Shown in pieces: positions 43,597 to 52,971 of a stretch of DNA of 64,000 nt. Source of the DNA: JAPXLN01 sp033809515. GTDB taxonomy: Bacteria; Bacillota; Sulfobacillia; Fermentithermobacillales; Fermentithermobacillaceae. The position numbers were made by a program, and so were the translations under genes. Within the stretch, counting starts at the first letter, position 1. The number at the start of each line of letters is the position of its first letter. Below the pieces are notes generated by a model. It was given only the letters and a program-made list of their open reading frames with translations, was not told the origin of the DNA and did not search any database. The DNA is taken from positions 124,001 to 188,000 of the forward strand of contig JAPXLN010000001.1 in assembly GCA_033809515.1 (NCBI GenBank), read 5' to 3'.

Positions 43597-44865
43597 TTAA
43601 CCCAGGCGAGACTTTTCGCCCGGCATATACTTGCGCAGTACCTCCGGAACGGTGACGCTTCCGTCGGCATTCTGGTAGTTCTCAAGGATAGCTACCAGGG
43701 TCCTGCCGATAGCAATAGCGGTACCGTTCAGGGTGTGCACCAAAGCGGTTTTCCCGCCTGTAGCTTTCTTGTACCTCACGTTCAACCCTCTGGATTGAAA
43801 ATCCGTGCAGTTGCTGCAGGAAGTTATCTCCCGGTACACCCGGTCGGACGGCTTCCAGAATTCAAGATCATACTTCTTGTATGCCACAGGGCCTAAATCG
43901 CCTGCACATATGTTCACAACTCTGTAAGGTATCTCCAGTGTCTGGAAGATCCTCTCCTCAAGGGATACCATCCATTGGTGGGTTGCCTCTGAATCAGCTG
44001 GCTTGTCATACACAAACATCTCCAGTTTGTCAAAGTGGTGTGTGCGTATGAGTCCCCGAACATCCCTGCCTCCGGACCCTACTTCAGTCCTATAACACGG
44101 AGAGAACCCGGCGTACTTAAGGGGCAGATCCTCTTCCCGGAGGATCTCGCCGGCATGCATGGCGCCCAGGGGAATCTCGGAAGTACCGACTAAACCCAGA
44201 TTCTGGCCTTCAATCCGGTAGATCTGATCGCTGAAAAACGGCAGGTGCCTGGTTCCCAGAAGGACATCCTCTCTTACGACTATGGGCGGTATGACGGGCT
44301 GAAACCCTTCTGCAACCAGCAGATCCAGGCCAAACCGGACCAGGGCCAACTCAAGGTACACGGCATCGTTCATCAGGAAATAGGTCCTGGTGCCCCACAC
44401 CTTTGCACCCTTCCCGGTGTCTATAAGCCCCAGGGACTCTCCTATCTCAACATGATCCCTAACCGGGAAGTCAAAGGTTCTAGGCCGGCCCCACCGTCTC
44501 ACCTCAGCGTTTTCCGAATCATCCTTGCCTTCAGGGACATCGGGGGCCAGCAAGTTAGGAACCCAAATCACTATGTCATGGAGCTTCTTCTCAATCTCTG
44601 AAAGTCTTCCCTCTGTCTCAAGAACCTTCTCCCTCACAACCCTGCTTGCTAAGATAAGCTTTTCTCGCTCCTCAGGGTCGCTCTGCCTGCTGACCTTTGC
44701 CGTAATTCGGTTCCTTTCTTCTCTGAGGTCGTTGACCTGTCGAACAAGGGCAGAGCGCTCCTCGTCCAGCTGTAAAATGAGATCCAGGGGAGCTGTAGCC
44801 TTGCGCCTTCGCAGCATGTCTTCGACCAGAGGCCGGTTCTCACGCAAAATGCCTACGTCGAACAT
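43597..44865 (-). CDS. serS: seryl-tRNA synthetase
   Basis: Class II aminoacyl-tRNA synthetase charging tRNA-Ser. 422 aa. The N-terminal coiled-coil arm (about 30-100, RSALVRQVNDLREERNRITAKV) binds the long variable arm of the tRNA. Class II motifs: motif 2 FSPCYRTEVGSGGRDVRGLIRTHHFDKLE near 255 and motif 3 NGTAIAIGRTLVAILE near 385. Also EITSCSNCTDFQSRGLNVRYK. Preceded by a T-box leader, so expression should rise when tRNA-Ser is uncharged. Confidence 0.97.
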   Translation of the reverse strand: MFDVGILRENRPLVEDMLRRRKATAPLDLILQLDEERSALVRQVNDLREERNRITAKVSRQSDPEEREKLILASRVVREKVLETEGRLSEIEKKLHDIVIWVPNLLAPDVPEGKDDSENAEVRRWGRPRTFDFPVRDHVEIGESLGLIDTGKGAKVWGTRTYFLMNDAVYLELALVRFGLDLLVAEGFQPVIPPIVVREDVLLGTRHLPFFSDQIYRIEGQNLGLVGTSEIPLGAMHAGEILREEDLPLKYAGFSPCYRTEVGSGGRDVRGLIRTHHFDKLEMFVYDKPADSEATHQWMVSLEERIFQTLEIPYRVVNICAGDLGPVAYKKYDLEFWKPSDRVYREITSCSNCTDFQSRGLNVRYKKATGGKTALVHTLNGTAIAIGRTLVAILENYQNADGSVTVPEVLRKYMPGEKSRLG

Positions 44866-44879
44866 AGTCTTCCCTCCTT

Positions 44880-45146
44880 AAAATAAAGGAGCAGGTCGTC
44901 TCAAGGACGAGACAACCTGCTCTCGTGGTGCCACCTTGTTTTGCGTAGTCCAGGATGGCCTGGAACCCGCCTCGTCTGCCGTAACGGGGCTTACCGGCAC
45001 AGCATACTCAGGCCTGTATTGTCAAGCCCTTTGTGCAGCGCACCTCCGGGGTGCTCTCAACAGGGTGCCGGGCGCCGCCTCGCACCGGCCGGCAGCTCTC
45101 TTTGGCCCGTAGACCTGTCTATCTGTCCCCTTCAACGGTTTCAAAG
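44880..45146 (-). ncRNA. T-box leader upstream of serS
   Basis: The T-box core GGTGGCACCACG is at 44124+760 = 44124 offset, that is 44884-side of the leader, read on the minus strand at 44124..; precisely it occupies 44924-44935. It is followed by a terminator with arms at 44889-44902 and 44909-44922 (14 bp, one G-U pair) and a T-rich run down to 44880. The region upstream (to about 45146) is GC-rich and foldable, as expected for stem I. A possible serine specifier AGC lies at 45053-45055 in a TTGAGAGCACC context. Uncharged tRNA-Ser would favour the antiterminator. The specifier position is inferred. Confidence 0.85.
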
Positions 45147-45175
45147 ACTATATCATAGGCTGCGCCAAAAGTTAA
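45147..45175 (-). promoter_or_regulatory. promoter of the serS T-box transcript
   Basis: -10 TATAGT (45147-45152), 17-nt spacer, -35 TTAACT (45170-45175) on the minus strand, placed correctly to start the T-box leader at about 45140. Confidence 0.5.
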
Positions 45176-45210
45176 ACCGCATTCCTCGTCACAACCGCAT
45201 TAGAACCACG

Positions 45211-46431
45211 CTAGAACCGCAATGCCTTTACCCAGAGATGCATGACCAGGCGGAGGTTTGGATCTTCCAGGTCCGCTCCGGTAATCTCCTGAATTCGTCT
45301 GACTCTGTAGTCCAGGGTATTGGCATGTATATCCAGCCTTAAGGCGGCCTCCTTGCGCTTGCCGTAAAAATCAAGGTAAGCTTCAAGGGTGGCAAAAAGG
45401 TCGGTACCCCGGTGACTGTCGTAATCTCTGACCTTCTCTACAAGACGCCTGCCGAAGTAGGGCGAAGTCGGACAAGTAGCCATGCATGAGACAAGCTCAT
45501 AAGCAGCTAGTGTGCTGTAGTCGAAACATGGTCCCCGGGAGCCCAACTTGATTCCGATGTTGATAGCTCTTGAAGACTCCAGGTAACACGCTCGCACGTC
45601 AGAAAGACTCTCTCCCGGAGTGCCCATTCCCACAGCAAAAACAAGGCGCCGGGCTTGCCCCGGCTCCTCGCCTGGCTCACCCATATCCCGGTCCCAGGCT
45701 CCCGCCTTTTCGGCCAGCTTGCTTGCCTCCGAAGCGCTTATGCCGCTCACAACGAAAACCGTCTCGCTCTCAAAGGTGCCTCTGACAAAGCTTACCCCAT
45801 GCTTCTGCAAGCTCTCTTCAAAAGCATTTGCGCACCGGAGGACCGGCTCAAGGTCAGCCCCGGATACGGCCCTAACGGTAACTACATAAATGGGCCGGGA
45901 AGGATACCATCCAAGAGCTTTCGCCCTGAGGTCAAGCGCTTCACCAAGATCATTAAGGTCGCCGGGCTCAGCAGCAATAAGGTCCCTGACAAGTCCGTTT
46001 TGCAGTTCATCCCGGCGCAGCCATGCCGAGTCTCTGCGCAATAGGGCTGATGCCAGTGCCTGACATGCCCGCAAGAACGCCTCTTCGATCCTGGCAGGTA
46101 TTATTGATTCATCATACACGGCCCAAAGGTAACCGAGCACCTTACCCTTGGCCTTTACCGGTGCGCAGATCCGCGGGCCGAACCCTATTTCCGGAATGGC
46201 AGCCACCCGAGCAATGCCAGTGGCAGAGTCCACACATTCATAGACACCCCTTCTCCTCAGGGCGTCAAGGGTGTTGAGAGATGCCCCTTTTCTTAGAAGG
46301 GTTTCCATGCGGACATTATCAACCGGTTCCTCGTGAACCGAGTATGCTATGAGCCTTCCAACTGCATCCTCTACTGTTATCGGGCGTTTGACAATGCGGG
46401 CCAGTTCATCCACGATAGACTGAAATTCCAT
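45211..46431 (-). CDS. PucR/CdaR-family transcriptional regulator
   Basis: 406 aa. The N-terminus (1-140) looks like a GAF/PucR sensory domain (VEDAVGRLIAYSV; ICAPVKAKGKVLGYLWAV). The middle is the GGDEF-like CdaR region (YVVTVRAVSGADLEPVLRC; VFAVGMGTPGESLSDVRACYLESSRAI). The C-terminus is the PucR helix-turn-helix (TLEAYLDFYGKRKEAALRLDIHANTLDYRVRRIQEITG). This family usually controls nearby amino-acid, sugar-acid or purine breakdown genes. It lies downstream of, and in line with, the five-gene dehydrogenase set (46520-49967), which I infer to be its target. The effector is unknown. Confidence 0.85.
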   Translation of the reverse strand: MEFQSIVDELARIVKRPITVEDAVGRLIAYSVHEEPVDNVRMETLLRKGASLNTLDALRRRGVYECVDSATGIARVAAIPEIGFGPRICAPVKAKGKVLGYLWAVYDESIIPARIEEAFLRACQALASALLRRDSAWLRRDELQNGLVRDLIAAEPGDLNDLGEALDLRAKALGWYPSRPIYVVTVRAVSGADLEPVLRCANAFEESLQKHGVSFVRGTFESETVFVVSGISASEASKLAEKAGAWDRDMGEPGEEPGQARRLVFAVGMGTPGESLSDVRACYLESSRAINIGIKLGSRGPCFDYSTLAAYELVSCMATCPTSPYFGRRLVEKVRDYDSHRGTDLFATLEAYLDFYGKRKEAALRLDIHANTLDYRVRRIQEITGADLEDPNLRLVMHLWVKALRF

Positions 46432-46519
46432 GCCATGTCACCACCTCAGTCAGGCAAAGAACATCCAAAGGCCCGATACGACTGTTCGTCATGTTCCCGG
46501 CATTATCCTGCAAAAGCGC

Positions 46520-47668
46520 CTAGACCACCGAAGGTTCGACCATTAGTTCTCCACGCTTGAACCTGTCCAGATTCAGACCGCTGATGTCAAGGGAAGTCTC
46601 CTGCCCCAGGATCAGTTGGGCCATGAGCCGGCCGGTGATAGGAGCAAGCATGAATCCGTGTCCGCTGAATCCAACTGACTGGTAGTAACCTTGGACTCCC
46701 GGGACATCTCCCAGAATTGGGTGTGCGTCGGGCGTAACCGTGTACAGACCCGACCACTGCCTGACCACCCGGATACCTCTCAACGCAGGCAGCACAGGGC
46801 ACATGACCCTTGCCATTTCCTGTAGGAAATGCCATGAGTGGCCAATGTCATATCCCAGAGGTTCGTTAGGGTTCCCCATACCCATCACAAAAGAGCCTTC
46901 AGGGCCCTGCTGGCAGTAGTAGTTTCTCGAGAACGACATGAGCATTGGGTCCAAAATCCATCCAACAGGCTCAGTGGCAAGGATCTGGTGGCGCTGGGTA
47001 AATAACGGCAGTTCCACTCCGACCATCGCAGCTACAGGGGCCGCCCATGGTCCCGCTGCGTTGATGACTATGGGTGTGCTTATTCCTCCCCTGTCAGTGG
47101 TGACTCTTTGCACCTGGCCACCGGATACGTCAATTCCCGTTACCCTGGTGAAGAAACTTGCTTCGCCGCCTAACCTCCGAAAAGCTTGTAGATATGCCCT
47201 GGTAGTTTGAAATGGGTTGGCGTGGCCATCCCGGGCATTGAAGGTAGCTCCATAGAGGCCTTCTACGCTTACAGGCGGGAAAGTGTTTTTCACATCGTCA
47301 GGAGTCATGATTACCGACTTGATGCCCAAGCGGTTCTGAAGAGCTACGTTCTTTTGAAACTGATCCCACTCTTTCTCTGTGTAGGCCATCATAAGGTAGC
47401 CTTTCTCCAGAAACTCAATGTCTCTGTCAGCCTGAAGCTCTTCCGGAAGCTGCTCGAAGATATCAATGGCCGCCTTGGCGAGCAAGCAATTGCCTTCTCT
47501 GCCCCATTGCTCTCTGACGCCGGCACCGCACCTTCCTGTAGAACCGTTTGCAAAAGTATTCTTCTCGCAGAGCACCACATTCTTCATGCCCAACTTGAGA
47601 AGGTTGTAGGCAATTGACGCACCCTGCACACCGCCACCGATAACTACGGCATCGGCACTCTTTCTCAT
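46520..47668 (-). CDS. FAD-dependent amino-acid dehydrogenase subunit (DAO family, HcnC/SoxB/proline-dehydrogenase beta-like)
   Basis: 382 aa. Dinucleotide-binding motif VVIGGGVQGASIAYNLLKLG at the N-terminus, FAD-contacting STGRCGAGVREQWG near 45, and the C-terminal GYYQSVGFSGHGFMLAPITGRLMA typical of DAO enzymes. In dye-linked L-proline, hydroxyproline and HCN-synthase complexes, this subunit oxidises the amino acid. Its ATG overlaps the stop of the upstream 2Fe-2S gene (ATGA). The substrate cannot be read from the sequence; proline, 4-hydroxyproline, sarcosine or an opine are candidates. Confidence 0.85.
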   Translation of the reverse strand: MRKSADAVVIGGGVQGASIAYNLLKLGMKNVVLCEKNTFANGSTGRCGAGVREQWGREGNCLLAKAAIDIFEQLPEELQADRDIEFLEKGYLMMAYTEKEWDQFQKNVALQNRLGIKSVIMTPDDVKNTFPPVSVEGLYGATFNARDGHANPFQTTRAYLQAFRRLGGEASFFTRVTGIDVSGGQVQRVTTDRGGISTPIVINAAGPWAAPVAAMVGVELPLFTQRHQILATEPVGWILDPMLMSFSRNYYCQQGPEGSFVMGMGNPNEPLGYDIGHSWHFLQEMARVMCPVLPALRGIRVVRQWSGLYTVTPDAHPILGDVPGVQGYYQSVGFSGHGFMLAPITGRLMAQLILGQETSLDISGLNLDRFKRGELMVEPSVV

Positions 47669-48030
47669 GATCCCTTCACCTCCGCCGCCTTACCCTTGTC
47701 GCTGGCCTTCTCTGACTCTTGGCCGCCTTCTTCCATGTCCCTTTGACCGGCTGGAAAAGCGGCCCTCTCCAGATCCCCCATCTGCACGGCCTTGGACGGA
47801 GGTCTGCAAGTGGAAGGCAGTATTTCGGCAACGTTCTTGCCCAGAGCTCTGGCCAGTTCAGAAGCAATGAGCAGGCGGCACGTACGTCCCTGGCATGGTC
47901 CCATGCCCGCCCTGGTGGTACGCCTTATCTCGTCCATGGTGGTTGCGCCTTCCCGAATAACCTTTCGGATCTCCTCCAGGGTAACGTCTTCGCACCTGCA
48001 AACGATGATGTCACCGTCAAGTTCAGGCAT
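47665..48030 (-). CDS. BFD-like [2Fe-2S] protein
   Basis: 121 aa from the ATG at 48030 (GGAGTGG upstream). CRCEDVTLEEI near the N-terminus and GMGPCQGRTC near 53 give the four cysteines of a bacterioferritin-associated-ferredoxin-like [2Fe-2S] domain, followed by RLLIASELA. This module is often fused to, or encoded next to, the NAD/FAD subunit of proline-type dehydrogenases. The last 40 residues are Glu/Lys/Gly-rich and probably disordered. Coupled by ATGA to the DAO-family gene. Confidence 0.85.
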   Translation of the reverse strand: MPELDGDIIVCRCEDVTLEEIRKVIREGATTMDEIRRTTRAGMGPCQGRTCRLLIASELARALGKNVAEILPSTCRPPSKAVQMGDLERAAFPAGQRDMEEGGQESEKASDKGKAAEVKGS

Positions 48031-48032
48031 GA

Positions 48033-48539
48033 TCACCACTCCTCGCATATTCGAAAGTGCCTGGCAACTGTAGACAGATCCTTGGGAGCTCTTACCCATA
48101 CAACAGGTGTGCCCTGAGGCTTCTTGCCGGAAATGACCCTTTCCACCGAACCTCTGCCTGCGATGCTCCCGGATCTATCAAGCAAGGTCACCTTCTGGCC
48201 CTTTTCTGGCAGGGGGCAGAACTCATAGGGCATGGCTATTAGGCACTCTGTATCGCTGAAAGTATCGTCGATGACGAAAATGGCCAGCCCAGGACAAGCT
48301 GCGACACATGCGCCGCAGCCGGTACACTTATCCCAGTCAGCCACAGGAATGTCGTTAATGTCGTGAAACTCAGGGATGCCTCCAAAGCGACAGCTGTGAT
48401 GGCAAGGGTCGCAGGGTATCTTCTGAAAGCATTCAATCATCACGTAGGGTCCTTTTGCCCTTCTCTCTTTGGAGGGTATTTTCCGTGAAAGATCCTCCTG
48501 AGAGGGCACCCCTGACGAGAGCAATGAGTTCTCCGTCAT
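48033..48539 (-). CDS. ferredoxin-type 4Fe-4S protein
   Basis: 168 aa. One classical cluster motif, DKCTGCGACVAACPGLAIF near 72-90, and a second cysteine group IPCDPCHHSCRFGGI near 42-56. The C-terminal half (VTLLDRSGSIAGRGSVERV) is a beta-rich extension. Likely passes electrons between the FAD subunits of the same operon. The ATG overlaps the preceding gene's stop by four bases and ends 2 bp before the BFD-like gene, so the set is tightly coupled. Confidence 0.85.
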   Translation of the reverse strand: MTENSLLSSGVPSQEDLSRKIPSKERRAKGPYVMIECFQKIPCDPCHHSCRFGGIPEFHDINDIPVADWDKCTGCGACVAACPGLAIFVIDDTFSDTECLIAMPYEFCPLPEKGQKVTLLDRSGSIAGRGSVERVISGKKPQGTPVVWVRAPKDLSTVARHFRICEEW

Positions 48540-49639
48540 GATTCAGCCCTCCTCTCAGACAGTTCCTTCAGTCTCGCCAATCCCTGACGTATCTTTTCAC
48601 CTGTAGGTCCTGCTCTCAGAGACTCCAGTTCGGACGAGATATCCTGCCGCGCCTTGAAAAAGTCGTTTTCGTCCATCTTTGCCAGACTGTAGGCAGCTGA
48701 GAGTCCCGCAAGCTTTCCGGCGGCCATAGCCGTAGAAGCTTCCTCGATGCCCGCTGCATCGCCTGCTACGTAGACGCCTTCAGCTGTGGTCTCCATGTTC
48801 TCATCGTAGACGGGAACGAACCCTCCGAGCTGTGGCACGTACCTCATCTCAGATCCTGCCTGCCACAGAAGCTCCCCAAGAGGCGTCAGGCCCGTGGCCA
48901 GACATACGACATCGACTCTGAGATCCTTTTCGGTTCCGGGCACTCCCTTCCACCGCTCATCCAGCTGCCATATGACTGCGCCTTCGACCTGGACGTCCCC
49001 GTATACTTCCTTGACGCTGTGGCGTGTTAGGACAGGGATGCCAAGGCGCCTGATCTTAGCAGCGTGCACTGCGTACCCACCTATTGACGGCATGGCCTCA
49101 ACCAGACATGCGACTTTCACGCCGGCCTGAGCCAGCTGGTAGCTGACAATGAGCCCGATGTTCCCCGAACCTACCATTAGGACAGATTGTCCGGGCCGTA
49201 TGCCGTAAACATTCATAAGTGTCTGAACGGCACCTGCACCGTAAACTCCGGGAAGATCGTTGCCCGGGAAAAGCAGCATCTTCTCAAGTGCCCCTGTGGC
49301 AATCAGAAGACGCTGGCTGCGAAGATGCTCTATGCCGTCCGGGGTCTCAAGCAAAAGGACTCCGTCCTGGTAATATCCCAAAGCTTCTGTGGACCCCAGG
49401 AACCTAATGCCAGGTTCCGACATCACCTGGTCAGCCAGGCGCTGAGCAATGACAATACCGCGTGTGCCTGCTGACTTTTGATGCCATCCAAAAAACTTGT
49501 GAGTTTGCTTAATCAGCTGACCACCCGGGTAATCACTGCGGTCAATAAGGGTGACCTTGACCCCGTGTGAAGCAGCTTCAAGAGCTCCGCATATCCCGGC
49601 AGGTCCTGCCCCAACTATGGCCAGTTCAGCCTCTATCAA
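48536..49639 (-). CDS. FAD/NAD(P)-binding oxidoreductase subunit (HcnB / proline dehydrogenase alpha-like)
   Basis: About 367 aa from the TTG at 49639, which has GGGGGAG eight bases before it; longer in-frame starts exist up to 49690. First Rossmann motif AIVGAGPAGICGALEAASHGVKV, second VLMVGSGNIGLIVSYQLAQAGV near 155, and the C-terminal EGVYVAGDAAGIEEASTAMAAGKLAG that closes the FAD site. The family re-oxidises the complex with NAD or another acceptor. Its start overlaps the small 2Fe-2S gene by 14 bases. Together with its neighbours it forms the electron-transfer half of the dehydrogenase. Confidence 0.85.
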   Translation of the reverse strand: MIEAELAIVGAGPAGICGALEAASHGVKVTLIDRSDYPGGQLIKQTHKFFGWHQKSAGTRGIVIAQRLADQVMSEPGIRFLGSTEALGYYQDGVLLLETPDGIEHLRSQRLLIATGALEKMLLFPGNDLPGVYGAGAVQTLMNVYGIRPGQSVLMVGSGNIGLIVSYQLAQAGVKVACLVEAMPSIGGYAVHAAKIRRLGIPVLTRHSVKEVYGDVQVEGAVIWQLDERWKGVPGTEKDLRVDVVCLATGLTPLGELLWQAGSEMRYVPQLGGFVPVYDENMETTAEGVYVAGDAAGIEEASTAMAAGKLAGLSAAYSLAKMDENDFFKARQDISSELESLRAGPTGEKIRQGLARLKELSERRAES

Positions 49640-49967
49640 GATCGTCACTCCCCCATCCAGGGGCCGGTCCGGCACCCACCTGCATTTCAACTCTGATTCC
49701 TTCTCTCACCTTCTCAGTGCAAGCCCTGACGTTGGGAACGCCATCAACGACAACCAGGCATGAGGAACAGTTTCCTATGGCACAAAAGAACCCCCGCGGC
49801 CTATCAAGTTTCAGACTCTTGTGAAGGACCTTGATGCCTGCCGCATGAAGCGCAGCCGCTATGGGCTCCCCCTCATACCCCCAGACTTCCTCGTCTTGCC
49901 AGAAGAACCGCACTCTCTTCCTCTCAGGGAAGTCCAGCACCGGATGATCTCGGACGCGTGATTCCAA
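49626..49967 (-). CDS. small [2Fe-2S] subunit (HcnA-like)
   Basis: 113 aa from the TTG at 49967, eight bases after AAAGGAGGGG; the frame is open to 50105 without a better site. Beta-grasp ferredoxin-like domain with cysteines in GFFCAIGNCSSCLVVVDG and NVRACTEKV. First gene of the five-gene dehydrogenase operon. HcnA-type subunits hold a [2Fe-2S] cluster that links the two flavoprotein subunits. Divergent from gerA across about 210 bp. Confidence 0.85.
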   Translation of the reverse strand: MESRVRDHPVLDFPERKRVRFFWQDEEVWGYEGEPIAAALHAAGIKVLHKSLKLDRPRGFFCAIGNCSSCLVVVDGVPNVRACTEKVREGIRVEMQVGAGPAPGWGSDDLDRG

Positions 49968-50176
49968 AGCTAAGACCCCTCCTTTTGAGCATCTGGAGAA
50001 TCCTATCCCTTGGTCAATACTTATCACTGCCTTGTGGAAAGGGCATTGTGTTCTGCCGCCAAACCCCTTCGTGAGACGAACACTAATGCATAGGCCAAAG
50101 CTCAAAGAGGAAAGATTATCCTTGAACGATTTCGGGCAATTTCTGCCGGTTATGCCATATGTGGGGGAGATAGCTG

Positions 50177-51850
50177 TTGCTTAAGAACGCCGTCAGACTT
50201 CTTTCCCGGCTGGGGAAAACACGAAACAGGTCGCAGGTCAGACCCAGCATGACAAAAAGGTCAAGGCTGCCCCAAGTGCCTTCAGGGGCAGACCTGACAT
50301 CCCTTGTCCTCTCCGGGGAGCTATCAGTCGATACTAGACGCATCAAAGAGGCTTCGGGCAACAGCTCCGACCTGGTTGTCAGGGAACTCACTGTTGGAAA
50401 CGGCGCCGGAGAGCCTATCCCTGTGGTTCTTATTCATATTGATGGTCTCATAGACAACAAGACAGTCTCTGACATGCTGCTCATGGGCGTTTCCGACCAG
50501 TCCTCTGACTGGCAAGCTCCTGCTCAAGCTTATGCAGGGTTCAAAGAGCAACTTGTCATGATTGGCAATACCAGGGAAGTCACATCCATTAATGCTCTCT
50601 TTCACCTCATGGCCAGCGGACACTGCGCAGTTTTGGTTGACGGCATTCGGGGAGCTCTTGTGTGCGATGTCCGCGGGTGGGAAGAAAGAAGCATTTCTGA
50701 ACCAACGACAGAAGTTACAGTCCGCGGACCTAAGGAAGGGTTTGCAGAAACCCTTCGCGTAAACACCAGCTTACTCAGGCGCAGGATCAAAGACCGGAGG
50801 CTCTGCGTCGAACAGCTCACCATCGGAAGGGTAAGCCAGACCGAAGTCGCTGTGGTCTACATATCGGGCATAGCTAACAGTAGAACCGTTGATGAAGTGA
50901 GAACCAGGCTAAAGAAGATCGACGTAGCTAGCATTCAGGAAAGCGGTCATCTTGAAGAGTACATTGAAGATGCGCCGTTTTCCCCTTTTCCAACGACACT
51001 GCGCACAGAACGTCCTGACAAGGTGGCCGGCAATCTCATAGAGGGAAGAATTGCAATTCTTACAGACGGCACCCCCTTCGTTCTCATTGTACCTGCCACC
51101 TTTACTATGTTTCTTACTACGCCCGAAGACTACTTCGAAAGGTCCTATGCCGGAACAGCAATACGAGCGCTTCGCTACTTTGCGTTTTCTGTCTCACTCA
51201 CGCTGCCTGCCCTATACGTGGCCATAACCACCTTCCACCAGGAAATGCTCCCCACGCCCCTTATACTCAGCATTGCCTCTCAAAGAGAGAGGATTCCCTT
51301 TCCCGCCATGGTGGAAGCGCTTCTGATGGAACTCGTCTTTGAGGTTCTGCGGGAAGCCGGACTCCGGTTGCCAAGAATAGTGGGTCAAGCTGTCAGCATT
51401 ATCGGTGCACTGGTAGTAGGCGAGGCGGCTATGCGGGCAGGCCTTGTATCCGGAGCTATGGTGGTAGTGGTAGCAGGGACAGGCATAGCTTCCTTTGCCA
51501 CCCCTGCTTTCAGCATGGCAATCTCTGCCCGCCTGTTGCGCTTCCCGCTCATCTTCTTAGGAGGCAGCCTGGGTCTGTTCGGAGTAAGCGGAGGCCTTAT
51601 GATGCTTTTGATTCACCTAACAGCTCTACGGTCCTTCGGGGTTCCCTACTTGGAGCCTTTCTTTCCGGTAGTTCTGCGTGACCTCAAGGATGCAGTCGCG
51701 CGGGTTCCCTGGTGGGCCATGGGTACCCGGCCACGCCTTGTAGCTCCCATCAATCAGGAAAGGGAAGCTCCGGACATGCTGCCACAACCACCGCCTGCCG
51801 GAAAGCGAAAACTCCGGCGCAAGCCTGTAAGGCAGGTGACGGAAAAATGA
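50177..51850 (+). CDS. gerA: spore germination protein, GerA family
   Basis: A-subunit of a nutrient germinant receptor in the inner spore membrane. 557 aa, TTG start after GGGGGAG. The soluble N-terminal domain (about 60-330) contains GEPIPVVLIHIDGLIDNKTVSD and KVAGNLIEGRIAILTDGTPFVLIVPA. Membrane segments follow from about 335, with FPAMVEALLMELVFEVLREAGLRLPRIVGQAVSIIGALVVGEAA near 390-430. Rich in Lys/Arg at the C-terminus. ATGA overlap with gerB. Shows that the organism forms endospores. Confidence 0.95.
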   Translation: MLKNAVRLLSRLGKTRNRSQVRPSMTKRSRLPQVPSGADLTSLVLSGELSVDTRRIKEASGNSSDLVVRELTVGNGAGEPIPVVLIHIDGLIDNKTVSDMLLMGVSDQSSDWQAPAQAYAGFKEQLVMIGNTREVTSINALFHLMASGHCAVLVDGIRGALVCDVRGWEERSISEPTTEVTVRGPKEGFAETLRVNTSLLRRRIKDRRLCVEQLTIGRVSQTEVAVVYISGIANSRTVDEVRTRLKKIDVASIQESGHLEEYIEDAPFSPFPTTLRTERPDKVAGNLIEGRIAILTDGTPFVLIVPATFTMFLTTPEDYFERSYAGTAIRALRYFAFSVSLTLPALYVAITTFHQEMLPTPLILSIASQRERIPFPAMVEALLMELVFEVLREAGLRLPRIVGQAVSIIGALVVGEAAMRAGLVSGAMVVVVAGTGIASFATPAFSMAISARLLRFPLIFLGGSLGLFGVSGGLMMLLIHLTALRSFGVPYLEPFFPVVLRDLKDAVARVPWWAMGTRPRLVAPINQEREAPDMLPQPPPAGKRKLRRKPVRQVTEK

Positions 51851-52971
51851 CCCCTGTTGAAGAAGGCAAGATCTCCTCAGCTCAGATGCTGGGACTCCTG
51901 GTGGTTGCACGTCTGACCCCGCTCACCATCGGGGTGCCTTTTCTAACCGGAGTGGAGGTTCCCCAGGATGCCTGGATCGGAGCCTTAGTAGGGGCAGCCC
52001 TGTCAATTCCGCCTCTTCTCTTAGTCGCTCACCTGGGAAGCAAGTATCCCGGCCAGACAATCATCGAGTACAGCCAAAAACTTCTAGGCGCCTATCCGGG
52101 AAAGGCTCTCGGGCTTGTCTTAGTATGGTATTGGCTGGGAGGGGCTGCAGTGACCGCCAGATCCACCGGGGAAGCCTACGCCGTTGGAGTACTCAGCCGG
52201 ACCCCGCTCATCGTGGTCACAGGAGCAATGGTTCTCATAAGCGCCCAGTCAGCCAGATGCGGCCTTGAGGTTACTGCCCGAATAGGCCAAACTGTAGCAA
52301 TAGCAGTTCTGGGCATATTGCTGCTTATCACCCCGCTCCCATATTCTACCATGCACCCGGAGAACCTCCTGCCTGTTCTGCCCAAAGGCTTTGGCACAGT
52401 TATAGACTCGGCAGCGACAAATCTGGCCTTCTATATGCAGCTTATCATATCAGGTATGTTAATCCCCTACACCTCCAGGCCGAAGGAGGCCGGTCGCGTC
52501 ATTTGCTTTGCTGTTCTCATTACGAGTCTGCTTGCAGTGATTCTAACAACAAGCGTAGTGCTGGTTTTCGGCCCCACTGCGCCAACGCTGGTTCTGCCTA
52601 CCCTCAGTCTGGCAAGGCAGATAAGCATCGGCCAGTTTCTCGAAAGGGTTGAGGTGATCTCCTTGACAGCATGGACCGTCACCTCAGCGTTGAAGACCTC
52701 CCTCTTTCTGTGGGCAAGCGCCACGGGGCTAGCTCAGATCTTTGGCCTCAAGCGCTTTCAGCCGCTTGTTTACCCGCTGGCATCGTTGGTCCTAACCTTC
52801 AGCATTGTATTCTTTCAGAGTCTCCTTGAGGTCCACCTGTATTTCAAGAGCATCTGGACGGTCTACTCGCCTGTGGTAGCTTCCGGCAGCATTCTGATTC
52901 TTGTTGCTGCTCATGCAATATCCTCTAGGTCTGGCCCCTTCGCTGGGAAAGCCAGAGGGCCCGGAAAATGA
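51847..52971 (+). CDS. gerB: spore germination protein, GerB family (APC-type permease)
   Basis: B-subunit of the germinant receptor, 374 aa, a spore-type amino-acid-permease homologue that binds germinant. About ten hydrophobic segments; start region ISSAQMLGLLVVARLTPLTIGVPFLTG, then GQTIIEYSQKLLG near 75 and LARQISIGQFLERVEVISLTAWT near 255. The ATG at 51847 overlaps the gerA stop; the earlier in-frame start at 51712 would lie inside gerA. Overlaps gerC by four bases. Confidence 0.93.
   Translation: MTPVEEGKISSAQMLGLLVVARLTPLTIGVPFLTGVEVPQDAWIGALVGAALSIPPLLLVAHLGSKYPGQTIIEYSQKLLGAYPGKALGLVLVWYWLGGAAVTARSTGEAYAVGVLSRTPLIVVTGAMVLISAQSARCGLEVTARIGQTVAIAVLGILLLITPLPYSTMHPENLLPVLPKGFGTVIDSAATNLAFYMQLIISGMLIPYTSRPKEAGRVICFAVLITSLLAVILTTSVVLVFGPTAPTLVLPTLSLARQISIGQFLERVEVISLTAWTVTSALKTSLFLWASATGLAQIFGLKRFQPLVYPLASLVLTFSIVFFQSLLEVHLYFKSIWTVYSPVVASGSILILVAAHAISSRSGPFAGKARGPGK

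Noticed and set aside
50106..50176. Sigma-G promoter for gerABC
   Set aside because: TGAACG and CATATGT are present but about 27 bp apart, too far for this sigma factor.
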